A stretch of 64,000 nucleotides of DNA from Ceratopteris richardii (GCA_020310875.1 CM035423.1:125688164-125752163), one strand, 5' to 3'. Shown: positions 1 through 10,452, counted from the stretch's first letter. The notes: generated by a model from the sequence alone, not told the origin. Translations and numbers: made by a program.

Positions 1-59
1 CTTCAATCTCAATTCTAATCTCACTCATCTTATCTTAAGTGTGTATGTCAATTATGTAA

Positions 60-70
60 CTCTGATACCA
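60..70 (-). other. tRNA-iMet primer-binding site
   Basis: On the minus strand TGGTATCAGAG follows the LTR end after a 2-base spacer. This is the standard plant copia primer site, complementary to the 3' end of initiator tRNA-Met. It fixes the orientation of the element. Confidence 0.8.
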
Positions 71-587
71 AGTGTTGGAATTTGGGGCCCCAGGATCGTT
101 CCAATACTAAAACCTCTTGAGCATACACAACTTAATTGACAAGATGATAAGTGAGATAGAGAAAGAAAGAAATCTTGAGACAAGGTTAGGGAACGTAAGC
201 TGGATGCTTACTTCACTAAAGATAATAGATGTCCAAATTACAACATGGGAGTACTACTCAACCATATAAAGTGGTGCACTCACTAATGGAAGAATAAGAA
301 GATGATGATACAAAATTTAGATTATGTCGAAATAATCTAAGTGTGTGTGAAGAGAATGAAGCAACGAAGCTAACAAAATAGTGTAACGTAATTGTAAATC
401 AACCACAAGGTTAACTCACAAAAGATAGTTACCACCACCTCGTAGAAGACTTCCTGCTGCAATGAGAGTAGCCTCTCCTTCACCACAACTTCACCTCCTT
501 CAAGAGTGTGAGAACACTCTATCTTCAAGAAGATCTTCAAGCTCTAGATCTTTGATTGAGTGAGTATACAAGGAGCCAAGGGCCTTA

Positions 588-594
588 TTATATA
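588..594 (-). promoter_or_regulatory. LTR TATA box
   Basis: TATATAA on the minus strand, in the middle of the LTR and well upstream of the primer-binding site, is the likely core promoter of the element. It is followed by a C/T-rich stretch where transcription could begin. Confidence 0.5.
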
Positions 595-734
595 GTTGTT
601 GAGTACTCATGAAAAGCTAAAAGAAAGCACAACGATCGTGATTGATCGCTACCGAAAAAGAAATCCGCAGCCCGTCCGTGTGCGTTTCCTAAAAGCAAAG
701 TTTGGTGACTAACAAAAAAACTTTCGCTGCTGTT

Positions 735-808
735 GCGTACGAGATTCGAACCCTGGTGCATGGAGAACGATTTTAGTGCTTTTCAGCTAGACCAAGTGCG
801 CCCGTCGT
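735..808 (-). repeat. tRNA-like segment with Pol III A and B box matches (SINE-head candidate)
   Basis: The minus strand carries GGTTCGAATCTC at 752-741, a near match to the Pol III B box, preceded at 794-784 by TGGTCTAGCTG, which resembles an A box. The spacing is close to that of a tRNA. I do not see a foldable complete tRNA with a clear anticodon arm, so this is not called as a tRNA gene. It may be a tRNA-derived SINE head or old tRNA fragment embedded in the LTR. Confidence 0.4.
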
Positions 809-1121
809 CTTCTCTTGTACATGTGTATGGAGATAATAATATACATTCGTGGGCTGCGCCCGTCTGGAAGACTTGGAGAATGAACTTTAACTATTGAATT
901 ATTGTTGGACCATATGATATTGACTCCAACAGAGAGGCTCAAGGGCAAGAGCCAATTGTAAAAATTTTATAATACCATCTATTCTTTTATCAATTTCCAT
1001 GTACATCCGATTGTCTATTGTGTCTTTATGTTTTTGACAATCTCATAAGTTTTGCACAATTTAATTAGACTTTTTCGAGTAGTTCTTTTAAATGTTGTTG
1101 CCCAAAATGTTTGTACTCGCG

Positions 1122-1254
1122 TAGGAATGCAAAAAAAGGCCTGCCATAGAAACACGGGGATGGGCCCTACAAAACTTTTGCAGGGATGGCCCTACAAAAG
1201 TTTTATAGGGTCCATCCCCGCATTTCTGTGGTAGGCATTGTTTTTGCATTCCTA
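1122..1254. repeat. Long imperfect palindrome (foldback element), copy 1
   Basis: The left arm starts taggaatgcaaaaa and continues with ggcctgccatagaaac and ggggatgggccctac. The right arm is its reverse complement and ends tttttgcattccta. The arms are about 60 bases and the centre is near 1188. The RNA from either strand would fold into a long hairpin. It carries no reading frame of interest. It could be a very short foldback/MITE-like element or a small-RNA precursor. Confidence 0.65.
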
Positions 1255-1520
1255 AGCCATTGCATGCACTAGTTGCCCAATATTGAAAGCCTATGTCCCT
1301 CAATTACAACCTAAACTTGGGGAAGTGTGGAAGACTCTTCTTATGTGCAATGATTAGAGAATATCTAGACTCCTCTGGGTGCATATAAGCATGTAGAAAT
1401 TTATAAGTACATTTGAGTGTTCATCATGATTGTTGCTCTATTGATCATAGGGTTTGCATGAATTGCACCCTATCTAAGGCAATCCATATGCTCCAATGTG
1501 CATGGCATATAGTTTAATGG

Positions 1521-1632
1521 CCTAGAACTACAAAAAAAGGCCTACCATAGAAACCCGAGGATGGGCCCTGCAAAAGTTTTGCGGGGCTCATCCCCGCATT
1601 TCTATGGCAGGCCTTTCTTTTGCATTTCTAGG
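1521..1632. repeat. Long imperfect palindrome (foldback element), copy 2
   Basis: The arms share core words with copy 1 (aaaaaaaggcct, ccatagaaac, gatgggccct and their complements). The palindrome runs from cctagaact to tttctagg, with its centre around 1576 and arms of about 55 bases. It is shorter than copy 1 because the central part differs. Confidence 0.65.
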
Positions 1633-1885
1633 TTATTGCAAGCAATGTAGTCACCAAATAAACACCCCACGTACATGAAATATTTCCTTAACTTGATAAA
1701 ATGTGTGGAAGACTAGGATACTCATGTGCAATGACTTCAAAGACACTTTTAGATACATAGGAGAAATACACTTCAAAACATGTACACTAAGAGATAAACA
1801 CTTGGGAGAGCAAATATAATAAGAACAAGATTATATTAATCATTTGGGATATACAAAAAGTTCTCCAAACAAGAGAGTACAAATG

Positions 1886-2376
1886 TTAAGGGTTATTTGC
1901 TCTAATCCTTCTAGATAACTGCAAATCTTTAGGTTGTATTGTCACTCTCTTGGCATGGATAGCACACAAGTTAGAGTCCTCCAACATTGAGATAAGATAT
2001 GCCTCTGCAGGTTCTTGGAGGGCTTCAATGGCTATCCCTTGGATACGAAGTCCAACGCAATAGCTTTGGATCTCTTCTTTCTCCATCCTTGTTGTTTGGG
2101 CCTTGCCTTAAATGATGTCCTTTGTGGGGGATCATCATTAGATATAGAAGGGGAAGATTGCATTTCTTGTGTTACATCTCTCCCTTGTTGTGAAGCTTCA
2201 TTCCCCCGCGATGAAATGCTGCCAAAGTGTGTCCCTGCTCCCAAGTTTCATCTAGAAGAGTGGCTTGTGGTTCAACGCTTCTTGTGGGGTTTCATCCATG
2301 GTGGGCACTAAGTACCTTGCACATGGCTAGGGTAGATGACATGATCCTTTCTAGCAGTCTGCTTTGTGCGTGCCAT
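1886..2376 (-). pseudogene. Histone H3-like gene, long-tailed type, copy 1 (internally deleted)
   Basis: Translation from the ATG at 2376 gives MARTKQTARK, identical to the first nine residues of mature histone H3, then DHVIYPSHVQGT and a stop at 2310-2308. The same frame continues with two more stops into a Ser/Gln-rich tail. In a second frame, 2050-1886 encodes an H3-like C-terminal fold: [26 protein letters not shown] and [11 protein letters not shown], which match helix 2, loop 2 and helix 3 of H3 almost residue for residue. The alpha-N and helix 1 region is missing, which fits an internal deletion near 2080. A related copy at 59208 keeps that part. The premature stops correspond to CAG or CGA codons in the related copy, as C-to-T changes would produce. 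No intron is visible. The gene is broken here, but homology to H3 is unambiguous. Confidence 0.85.
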
Positions 2377-2417
2377 TCTCTTAGGATGTAAAGTGGTAAA
2401 ATGAAGAGAGACACCTT

Positions 2418-2426
2418 TATTTATAG
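2418..2426 (-). promoter_or_regulatory. TATA box upstream of the H3-like gene
   Basis: CTATAAATA on the minus strand lies about 42 bases upstream of the ATG at 2376, a spacing that suits a short 5' UTR. It suggests that this copy kept promoter-proximal sequence and is not only a processed coding copy. Confidence 0.45.
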
Positions 2427-2559
2427 CCTTTCACTTAAGATTTGTCCTGCTCACATTTAAATGGATAAAAATTAGTTTTAAAACATTAAAAAATATTCAA
2501 GACAACATTGAAAATTTATTTGAGGAGAAAGGAGTTATAAAAACCTTGAAAAAAGTTTT

Positions 2560-5340
2560 GATAAAAAATAATGCATTTTAGCAGTTGGGAAACTATTTCC
2601 AAGCAGAACCCTCGTGGACTCTTTGTGAACGCCATTGGACATGATGTAGCGGTCCTGATGATGACATCCACTTCTATCTTGCAATATCATGTTGTATCTT
2701 TCTTGTAATCTTTGCTAGTCATGACTCACATGCTCATTCCATTACATATTTTCTAGTAAAAGTCGTACGAAAAAACCAGTTGGACATTTCTTCTAAATAG
2801 TTTGATTGTAGTAGACCAACCCCATGATGGGTGTTTTTAAAGTAAACACCTCTAGCCCTGTAATGTGACTTCTCCATTTCTTTTGTACTAAAAATGTCCA
2901 GTGATCCATATCGATTCATACAGTATGCTTCATGTGCAAAAAGAATATGCTACAGTCTGGTCAATATGATATACACGTGGTATTTAAGAACAAATAAAAA
3001 ATTGTAAGCAAAACTTACTATGTAATGTGTAATGTTGCTTTCTCCCCATGATAAGATGAATGACTGTGTAAACTCCTTCAAAGTCACTTGGAATAATTCT
3101 CGTTGTGAAGCATTAATGGAAACCAAACCCATCAAATGTAACAATTGATCTAACGATGACCAAACCTTCTTTCGTTTATTCATGAGATCAACTTGACTAT
3201 CATTGTCTATTGTAATCGAATAGAGGTCCTTCCAAAGCTCCCATTTCCCATCATCTTGAGTATTCACATCTCCTTTAAAGAAACGTCTTTCCTTCTTACC
3301 ATTCATTGAAACTTGTTGTAAAATCTCTTGAGACTCACCATACTTCTTAACAAATAAAGATACATGGCCACCATGACAACTAATAGAATTCAAAAGATAT
3401 TCTATTTTTTGGATTGCTATTGTAGACCTTTCTAGTGGTTTCATTGCAAATGCATATTCAACATGGAGCTTCAAAAGCCTAACAAAGATCCTCATGAATG
3501 CATGCAAAGTACAAAAGTGAACATTCACTAATGGAAATGGAATAATGGAGTTCCAATCATTGCTTATTTTATCAGGAGTCAATTCTTGTAACATTGGACA
3601 CCTCAAAAGTGATATCTCCCATTCCCTATGATTCCATGAGTCTGTTTCATCAATTTCTTCAGAGTCATCAACTCTCATCAATGCCCTTGCAAGTTTAGAC
3701 TGTCTCTTAGATCCTTTGAAACCTTGTGTACAATATAGGCAAGGATAGAGAGAAGATGCTCCTTGTTTACAACCTAACATGCATTTTACACTCTTAAGGT
3801 CTCCACCCAAATGCCATTTTGCCTCAAAATCACCTATATCATCTACAGAAAGGTTTTGCCTATGTATTTGAGAAGAGATTACTTTTGTAATCCAAGGAGT
3901 CTTATTAAAAATCCATGAAATAACATTGTTGGTTTCTTTGGGAACTTCTATAGCACCTAACCACCAGATATCTCTCTCTGATTGCACACTGTAAGTAAAA
4001 TGGGAAGGTGATCCTAAATTTTCATCACTCATTGCATGGTCCATAACTTCATTCATTAGCATCACACTCAACCTTTCCGATCACTGACCCTTTATGATTT
4101 GGCACTCATCAAGCTTTAGTATGAACTTTAACTTATCATTAGAGTCTACACAAAAGAGGAAACATTACCTTAATATGACACTTGAATGCAATAAAACTTC
4201 AACACCAAATAAAATGTAGTAGGGGTACCTTTGATTATTGAACTATAAAAGTGAACCATTGTTTGTTGAAGCTTCTGAAGATCCACACATATATTGTTGA
4301 ATTTAGTGTAAGTAAATCCTTGTGTAGATAGGATCTTTGATTGCTTCTTGGAAATATTTGGATGATAAACACAGGTAGGCATAGTGTCTTTTATGAATAA
4401 ATATTGTCCAATAGTATGAGTCATATCCTCATTAGAAGTTTCTTTTTATAGACACTTTATATGGGCATGGAAATGTACTTTGAGAAACACCTTGTGCTTG
4501 TAAGGCTTGCCTCAGAAGGGCATTACAATATACCCTTTTCTATTGATGCTCGCTTCATCACATATTGCCTGCACATCTTGCACTTTGATAAGGTTTTTTC
4601 ACTCCTTTGAAAACTCAGCTTCAACAACAACTCTAATACACTTTCCTATGGGTGTGTCTATAGAAAAAGTGATTTCTTTGCTCTTTATGCAACTATTCAT
4701 CAGCTTGAATTGGTCTTATGTTGTTGATGAAGCACTTATGTCTTGAATAAATGACCTACACAATGAAAGATTCCATTACAAATCTTCATTAAACATATAA
4801 AAGTAAAACATACACTCACCTTGTTGCATATATACGTTGTTTGTGTGCTCCATCACCTATTGAAAGAGCTTCAAAGGATGAAAATGCTATCGTCCTATAT
4901 CTCATACCAAGTGGAGTCTCTTTTAGCTCCTAGAGATTGGCATTTAACTTTGAAATTGTGCTTTCCTTTGCTTTCATATCCTATTCAAAATCTACAAGTT
5001 GTTTTTGTAAAGATATGATTGTGCTTTCTAAAGTCACCACCCTCATATGATAGAGTTGATATTGATGGAACATTTACTTAGCGGTAGCATGTGAATGTGT
5101 AGATAATCGCTTGCAGTAACCTAATAGTCCAACTTCACCCACACCAATGAACTGAAGTAAAGTTGAGAGGTTATGGAATGCTGGATGGTAAGAAGATATT
5201 GGATCAAGAGGATATAGTGAACCATGAGAACAAAGATCAATACTTTTTTATCTAGTTGCACGATGTTCATTTTGAGAATTGGCATCATTGTTGCATTGTG
5301 TATTTGGAGAAAACTCTCTAGGCATATGAACATGGATACT
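2560..5340 (-). pseudogene. Multi-exon transposase-like gene of uncertain family, with lesions
   Basis: The main exon (4145-3019) encodes about 375 residues with the motifs LGGDLKSVKCMLGCKQG and YPCLYC, then FCTLHAFMRIFVRL. A later exon from about 2940 reads STKEMEKSHYRARGVYF. This combination (GGD-K, a CxxC pair, a conserved His-containing helix, then a Lys/His-rich C-terminus) resembles a group of large, mostly uncharacterised eukaryotic proteins thought to be transposase-derived. I assign it from memory, not from a search. An intron at 4228-4146 (83 bases, GTACCC...TGTAG) joins LQKLQQTMVHFYSSIIK in frame to DSNDKLKFILKLDE. A GTAAGT donor lies at 3018. Upstream, 5035-4920 encodes a coiled-coil segment. 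A TGA at 4083-4081 and frame changes around 4430-4600 suggest decay or unresolved introns. Confidence 0.55.
3019..4145 (-). CDS. Central exon of the transposase-like gene
   Basis: This is the longest conserved coding block of the gene at 2560-5340. After the intron it reads LKFILKLDECQIIKG, has one TGA (4083-4081), then stays open to a consensus splice donor at 3018. It contains WWLGAIEVPKE, the GGDLKS motif, the CLYC cysteine pair and a region rich in acidic residues (DDSEEIDETDSW). The lack of further stops over 350 codons, in an AT-rich neighbourhood, argues that it was under selection until fairly recently. The enzymatic role is not demonstrable from sequence alone. Confidence 0.6.
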
Positions 5341-6049
5341 TGTTAATGTAGGAACATGAGGACGTTCCACTGTGAAGTTTGTGATACATGTCAACAGCAT
5401 CTTTTCTACTGACCAAGAATATCAAAAACAAAGTGGAAAACTGGTTGGAAGGGACTCTAAAGCATATGTTTTGCTCAAAAAATGTGTTTTCTTGTATGTG
5501 TATGGGTTAAAATGTATTTTTCCACTATGTATGGCTGAAAATGATGAAATTTAAAAAAAGTCATTTTTTGGGGGAAGCATAGTAACGATTTTGATGATGT
5601 GGCACTTACTTTCGGAGGGAGCTTGAAAATTATACTTTTTCTAAAAGAAACTTTAAAACATGGGCCCCAAAAAGTGACTTCTGACATATATATTAAAAAA
5701 TGGGGCCTTTTGAGTTACACTGAAAATGAGACTTTAAAAAAAATAATTTTTTTATTCAAATACATGCACGAGTTTGATGATGTGGAAAGTAGATTCTCTT
5801 GCTCTCTCTCTAGAGGAAGAAAGAGAGGGGCCTAGTAAAGCCTTAAAAAAAGCCTACTCTAGCCTACTAAAAAGTGCCCTATTAAATGCACTTTGTTCCC
5901 TTAAAAAAAACAAAATTAAGACTAATCCCTAAAAATCAGGGATCCTTACAAGGCCCATGAAGGGTTCATTTTTTCCCCTAATGATACACTCATAAAGGTC
6001 AAAGTAAAGATGTGGAAGGTAAAGGGAAGAAGTTTGATGCAGAAGCAAG
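5341..6049. other. AT-rich stretch without a recognisable gene
   Basis: No convincing coding frame. Two weakly similar segments (about 5536-5600 and 5722-5785) share a-rich runs and the phrase gatgatgtgg, so a small diverged direct repeat is possible. A run of polypurine sequence near 5812-5830 has no obvious role. Confidence 0.3.
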
Positions 6050-6680
6050 TACCTCCCAAGCTAACTTTGCAAGAAGAGGGAGAATTCCCACAAAGCAGGG
6101 GAACCATGGGCACTAGTCCCATTCACGTGTAACTTTTCTTCTTTATTTTAATTAAAGTCTGGGAGAATAGGCCAAGGTCGAACTTCCTTTAAAAAAAAAA
6201 GAAGAGGGAGAATTCAAAGACGAAGAGGTAGAGGGGGTAGAAAAGACAAGAGAAGATCTCAAATCTCCTCACCTTTGCCATATGTGGATAGAAAAATCAT
6301 ATCACTGTGCATTGCACCAAGAACCCAAGGAACCAGAGAGGAAGTGGATATAGCAGAGGTCGAGCTCATAAAGGCAGATCCAATAGCAATTATGACTACA
6401 ATGGCAACAAAAAATTCAATAACAATTATCAAGGTGGATACAAAGGAAGAAGAGATTACAACCACTACACTCATCATCAATGAAAGGGGTAAATTAGATA
6501 AAAATATATTCTATATTGATTAAGGATGTTCAAATCATGTAGAAGGGAATGTAGCACTACTCTGATAATTGAAAGACCCCAAGAACAAGCATGAATTGCA
6601 AATAGGAGGTGACATGAGGTACCCAATGGAGAAAATTGAAAATATGAAGATATCAAATGGTGACATGAATTTGTTGAGCA
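6050..6680 (+). pseudogene. Copia gag/protease remnant (copia D)
   Basis: Discontinuous frames read FARRGR, a Gly/Arg/Asn/Tyr-rich tract (NNNYQGGYKGRRDYNHY), then YID-stop-GCSNHVEGN. These match the gag C-terminus and protease active-site region of copia F (minus strand near 54000-54480), where the same stretch reads NNNYQGGYKPKKDFNNY and YIDLGCSNHV. The protease DSG is replaced by D-stop-G. The fragment ends at about 6680, where it is fused to copia A. Confidence 0.6.
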
Positions 6681-6812
6681 GTTACCACATTGTACCAAGC
6701 TAGGAATGAGGCTCGTGTTGCTTACCTCCAAAAACAGTTGGAGAGTGAGCACATGAATGAAGGTGATTCTATGGACAGTTTCCTAACGAAGATCAAAGAT
6801 TTGAAGGAATAG

Positions 6813-7260
6813 TTGATTTCTGTTGATGAGGTTATACTAGATAGCTCACTTGTGCAGACCGTTCTGAATGGTCTTCCTGATTCATATCAGAGTTTTGCTT
6901 CTACTCTTCGGTTGATGATGAAAGGCAATATGAATGCCTTATCATTTGAGGAGTTAGTCTCTGTTCTGTTGCAAGAAGATCAGTCCAGGCACAACAGGTC
7001 CATTATGCGTGTTGCAGATCAAGCTTTCCTGGCTAGTCAGAAGGGCAAAGGAAAATGGAGCTCTTCTACTAGTAAGCAGAAATCTGCAAATGCTGCACAT
7101 TCGAAGAACCAAGATAAAGATGTAAAGAACTGTCCAAAATTGGCTACAAAAGAGGCAAAGAAAAAGGAGGCTGGAATGGTTGTTGCAGAAGCCTCTACAC
7201 CAAAAACAGAGTCTGTAAATCTTGTGCAAGAAGAAGAATGGGCGTTTACTACTGTTTGCA
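6813..7260 (+). pseudogene. Copia A gag, C-terminal half
   Basis: Encodes the UBN2-type gag helix region (SSLVQTVLNGLPDSYQSF, ELVSVLLQEDQSR) and a Lys/Ser-rich linker. Against copia B, about 50 bases are missing at 7115-7130, which removes the CX2CX4HX4C zinc knuckle; only its last part, NCPKLATKEAK, remains. The gag product would lack its nucleic-acid-binding knuckle. Confidence 0.75.
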
Positions 7261-7806
7261 ATTTTGACCCATCTTCTCATGAGCAGTGGGGCGACCAAAC
7301 ATATTACCTCGCAACGCAGTTTCTTCTCTTCACTCGAGCCTGCCCCTACAAGGAATACTGTCACATGCGCCAACAACTCTTATCTTGTTATGGGAGTTGG
7401 TAAGATCATTCTGACTACTGTTGCTGCATTAGCCAAGATTGGCTTTCTTTTGAAATTTGTTGATGATAGGTGTAGAGTTCATGATCTATCAAATGGCGAT
7501 GTGATTATTGCTTCTGGCATTTTATGTCATGGGCTGTATAAGCTCATAGACTATGAAAGATCTGTGAATGATTTGGCATGTGCAGTTCATGATTCTCAAG
7601 CTATGTCAGATGCAAAGCTTTGGCATGCATGCTTTGGTCATCTGAATTTTGCTAGTTTGCTACACCTGCAGAAATCTGATATGGTGTCTTCTTTGCCCAA
7701 GCTTGAGGCACCTGGAAAACATGTATGTGAAGGCTGTATTTTGGGCAAAATGCAGCGTTCCTCCTTTCCAAAAGATGGTTCAGTTTGGGCTACGCAAAAA
7801 TTGTAG
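7222..7806 (+). pseudogene. Copia A protease remnant and GAG-pre-integrase domain
   Basis: The frame reads TKHITSQRSFFSSLEPAPT, the part after the protease active site. The DSG itself is gone: copia B has about 40 extra bases (44722-44761) that encode the WYFDSG segment. Further on, KLWHACFGHLNFASL and CEGCILGKMQRSSF show the H-H-C-C zinc-binding domain ahead of the integrase core. A stop (TAG) at 7804-7806 ends the frame. Confidence 0.75.
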
Positions 7807-8435
7807 CTTGTACATAGTGATGTCTGTGGTCCTATGGAGACACCCTCTTTTGGGAATTACCTATACTTCGTGACTTTCATTGATGATTTTTCCAGGCATG
7901 CATGGGTATATCCACTCAAAGCAAAGTGCGAAGTGTTCATGTGCTTTAAACAGTTTTTGGTTTTGGCTAAAAATCTGTCAGCATGTAAAATGGGCACCCT
8001 CCGTTCTGATCGAGGGGGGAATATATGTCTTCTGATTTTAATGCATTTCTGGCTGAACATGGGATAAAACACCAGTATACAGTGCCGTATACACCTCAAC
8101 GGAATGGAGTTGCTGAACGAAAGAACAGGTCACTCATGGAGATGGGGAGGTGCATGGTCAAGAGTCAGGCTTTACCACATAGTTTCTTAATTGAGGCTGT
8201 CATGTGTGCAGCATATGTACTGAACAGTTGTCCCACTAACGCGCTGCAGTCTATCACTCCATATGAGGCTTGGCATGACCGCAAGCCATCCGTTGCTCAT
8301 CTACGTGTTTTTGGTTGTTTGGCATACGCATTAGTGCCTGAACAACATCGCAAAAAATTGGATGATAAGGCAGTAAAATGTATTTTTGTTGGGTACAGTT
8401 CTGAAAGTAAAGGCTATCATTTGTATCATCCATAG
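7807..8435 (+). pseudogene. Copia A integrase catalytic core (frameshifted)
   Basis: The first segment reads HSDVCGPMETPSFGN and FVTFIDDFSRHAWVYPL and contains TLRSDRGG, the second catalytic Asp region. After a one-frame slip near 8020 the second segment reads YTPQRNGVAERKNRSLMEM, including the catalytic Glu, and VFGCLAYALVPEQHR. So the D-D-E triad is present in pieces. TAG at 8433-8435 corresponds to CAG in an undamaged copy. Confidence 0.8.
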
Positions 8436-8471
8436 ACTAAACGCATTCTGGTTAGTCGTGATGTTGTCTTT

Positions 8472-10388
8472 GTGGAAGATGCTATTCAGTCATTGCTTTC
8501 ATGTACTAAGGAGACATATGTTAGCTCCAAAGACATGTATGATACGTTGATGCCTCTTTTTACAGGTGGACAATCTAGTACTGGTCCTAATGAGGCAACT
8601 TCTCAGCCTTTGCAGGTTTCATATGATGATGCCGATCATTCTATTTCGGATGCAGATTTACATGATGCACTTGTTGATGAGAGAGCTGATATTGAGCAGG
8701 CAAAAACTATGCCAAAATGGATGGTGCAGACTTTGCGTGACAGCAAATTAGATGCACCTTTGTCATATCGTACTCGTTCAGGCTCTCATAGTGCCTCCTT
8801 TGCATCAGATTGCTATGTTATGGCTGCGTCTAGTCTCTATGATGAGAATGAGCCTGTTTCTTTTGATGAAGCACAGAATTCAGAAAATTGGATGGCTGCC
8901 ATGCAATCTGAATATGATGCTATAATGAAGAATGGTACATGGTCTTTATGTGACTTGCCTCCTAGCAAGAAGGCCATTGGCACTAAGTGGGTATACAAGC
9001 TGGAGCGTAAGCCTGATGGTATAGTTGACAGGTATAAGGCTAGGCTTGTTGCAAATGGTTATGCGCAGGAAAGAGGCATTGATTTTGATGAGACCTTTGC
9101 ACCTACATGCCGTATGACTACTATTCGGAGCATTTGTGCACTTGGTGCCCATCATGGTTGGAATGTACATCAGTTGGACATTAAAACAGCATTTCTCAAT
9201 GGTGACTTGCATGAAGAAGTGTATGTTTTTCAGCCCCATGGCTTTGTGCAGAAACGGCATGAAAACCAGGTGTGTAGGTTAAAGAAGGCATTATATGGTT
9301 TAAAGCAAGCACCACGTGCTTCGTATGAGAAGATACATGCCTATCTGGTTGCACATGGTTTTGTGAACAGTCCAACTAAAAGCACCTTATATGTTAAGCG
9401 TGCTAATGATGTGCTTCTGATCATTGTTGTTTATGTTGATGACATGCTGCTCACTGGTTCTATTGAGAAGCATATTGCTGATTTCAAGGCTGATTTGCAT
9501 GCCTCATTTGAGATGTCTGATTTGGGGCATTTGCATCACTATTTGGGCATTCAATTTATGCAAGTTGATGGTGGAATGGCTTTGTATCAAACGAAATATA
9601 TTGACACATTATTGCAGCGTTTTGGCCTTGAAGACTGTAAGCCTATTGCCACTCCTATGAAGACAGGTTTACGATTGAGTCTTCATGATGCTGGAGATGC
9701 ATTTGATGTTGTTCTCTATCAGTAGGTTGTTGGATGCTTGATTTACTTATGCATTACTCGGCCAGATATTCAGTTTGTTGTCTCACAGATGAGCAGGTTT
9801 ATGCATTGCCCAGGAGTCACACATTGGAAGGCGGTTAAGCGCATCTTTCACTACTTGAGTGGTACTCGGCTACATGGGTTGTTTTATCCCAAGGGGGGAT
9901 CACTACCGCCAGATTTGCATGCTTTTTCTGACTCAGATTGGGCTGGTTGCTATGACACTCGTGTGTCCACCAGTGGTTTTTGCTTCATGCTTGGTAGCTC
10001 ATGTATATCTTGGTTGAGCAAGAAGCAACCTACTGTGGCCACTTCCAGTTGTGAGGTTGAGTATAGGGAAGCTTTCACAGCAACTGTTGAGTGTGTGTGG
10101 CTCAGACGCCTTATGGTTGATTTGGGTGTTGGCCAGTCTTCTGCCACCACCATCTTCACTGACAGTCAGAGTGCATTGGCAGTTGCGAGGAACCCTGTGT
10201 TCCATGCTCGCACTAAGCACATTGAAGTGCATTATCACTATGTCAGGGAGAGATTCTCTGCTAGGGAGATCAGCTTGGCATATGTGCCCACGCAGGAGAA
10301 CATTGCAGACCTTTTCACGAAGGCTCTGCCTAGGGAGAAGTTTGAAGCTTTCCGCAAAGCTTTGGGCTTACTTCCTTTTGTGGAGTGA
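8472..10388 (+). pseudogene. Copia A reverse transcriptase and RNase H (one in-frame stop)
   Basis: A single reading phase carries WVYKLERKPDG, KARLVANGYAQERGIDF, LDIKTAFLNGDL, YGLKQAPRASY and the catalytic VVYVDDMLLTG. After a TAG at 9723-9725 (CAG in copia B) it continues into RNase H: SDSDWAGC, SSCEVEYRE, FTDSQSALAVARNP and HARTKHIEVHYHYVRE. It ends LLPFVE at 10388. Compared with copia B it is the better preserved pol of the two. It would make cDNA only if the stop were suppressed, and it lacks its own protease active site. Confidence 0.85.
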
Positions 10389-10452
10389 TTTCCACATAGC
10401 TTGGCACTTCCTTATACATGAGTGCCACCTCCTTGTTCACCGCATCACTCCC

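Larger units (their letters stand above)
73..931 (-). mobile_element. 5' LTR of a copia-type retrotransposon running left out of the window
   Basis: The interval begins TGTTGG and ends CCAACA, the usual inverted ends of a plant LTR. Immediately to its left the + strand reads the complement of TGGTATCAGAG, so on the minus strand the order is LTR, then primer-binding site, then internal sequence. That makes this the 5' LTR of an element whose coding part lies before base 1. It is 859 bp long. No partner LTR or target duplication can be checked because the element is cut by the window edge. Confidence 0.8.
932..1885. repeat. Tandemly duplicated non-coding unit carrying two hairpin sequences
   Basis: No coding frame is convincing. 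Two diverged copies of one unit lie about 390 bp apart. Each has a near-perfect hairpin (1122-1254 and 1521-1632), followed by a similar right flank: AT-rich sequence after the hairpin, then gtgtggaagact and atgtgcaatga motifs near 1325-1355 and 1692-1731. The hairpins are listed separately. Confidence 0.55.

Noticed and set aside
735..808. A tRNA gene
   Set aside because: Only the B box is convincing. No acceptor stem or anticodon arm could be folded by eye.
1886..2376. A functional histone H3 gene
   Set aside because: Stops after codon 22 and a missing helix 1 region rule out an H3 product from this copy.
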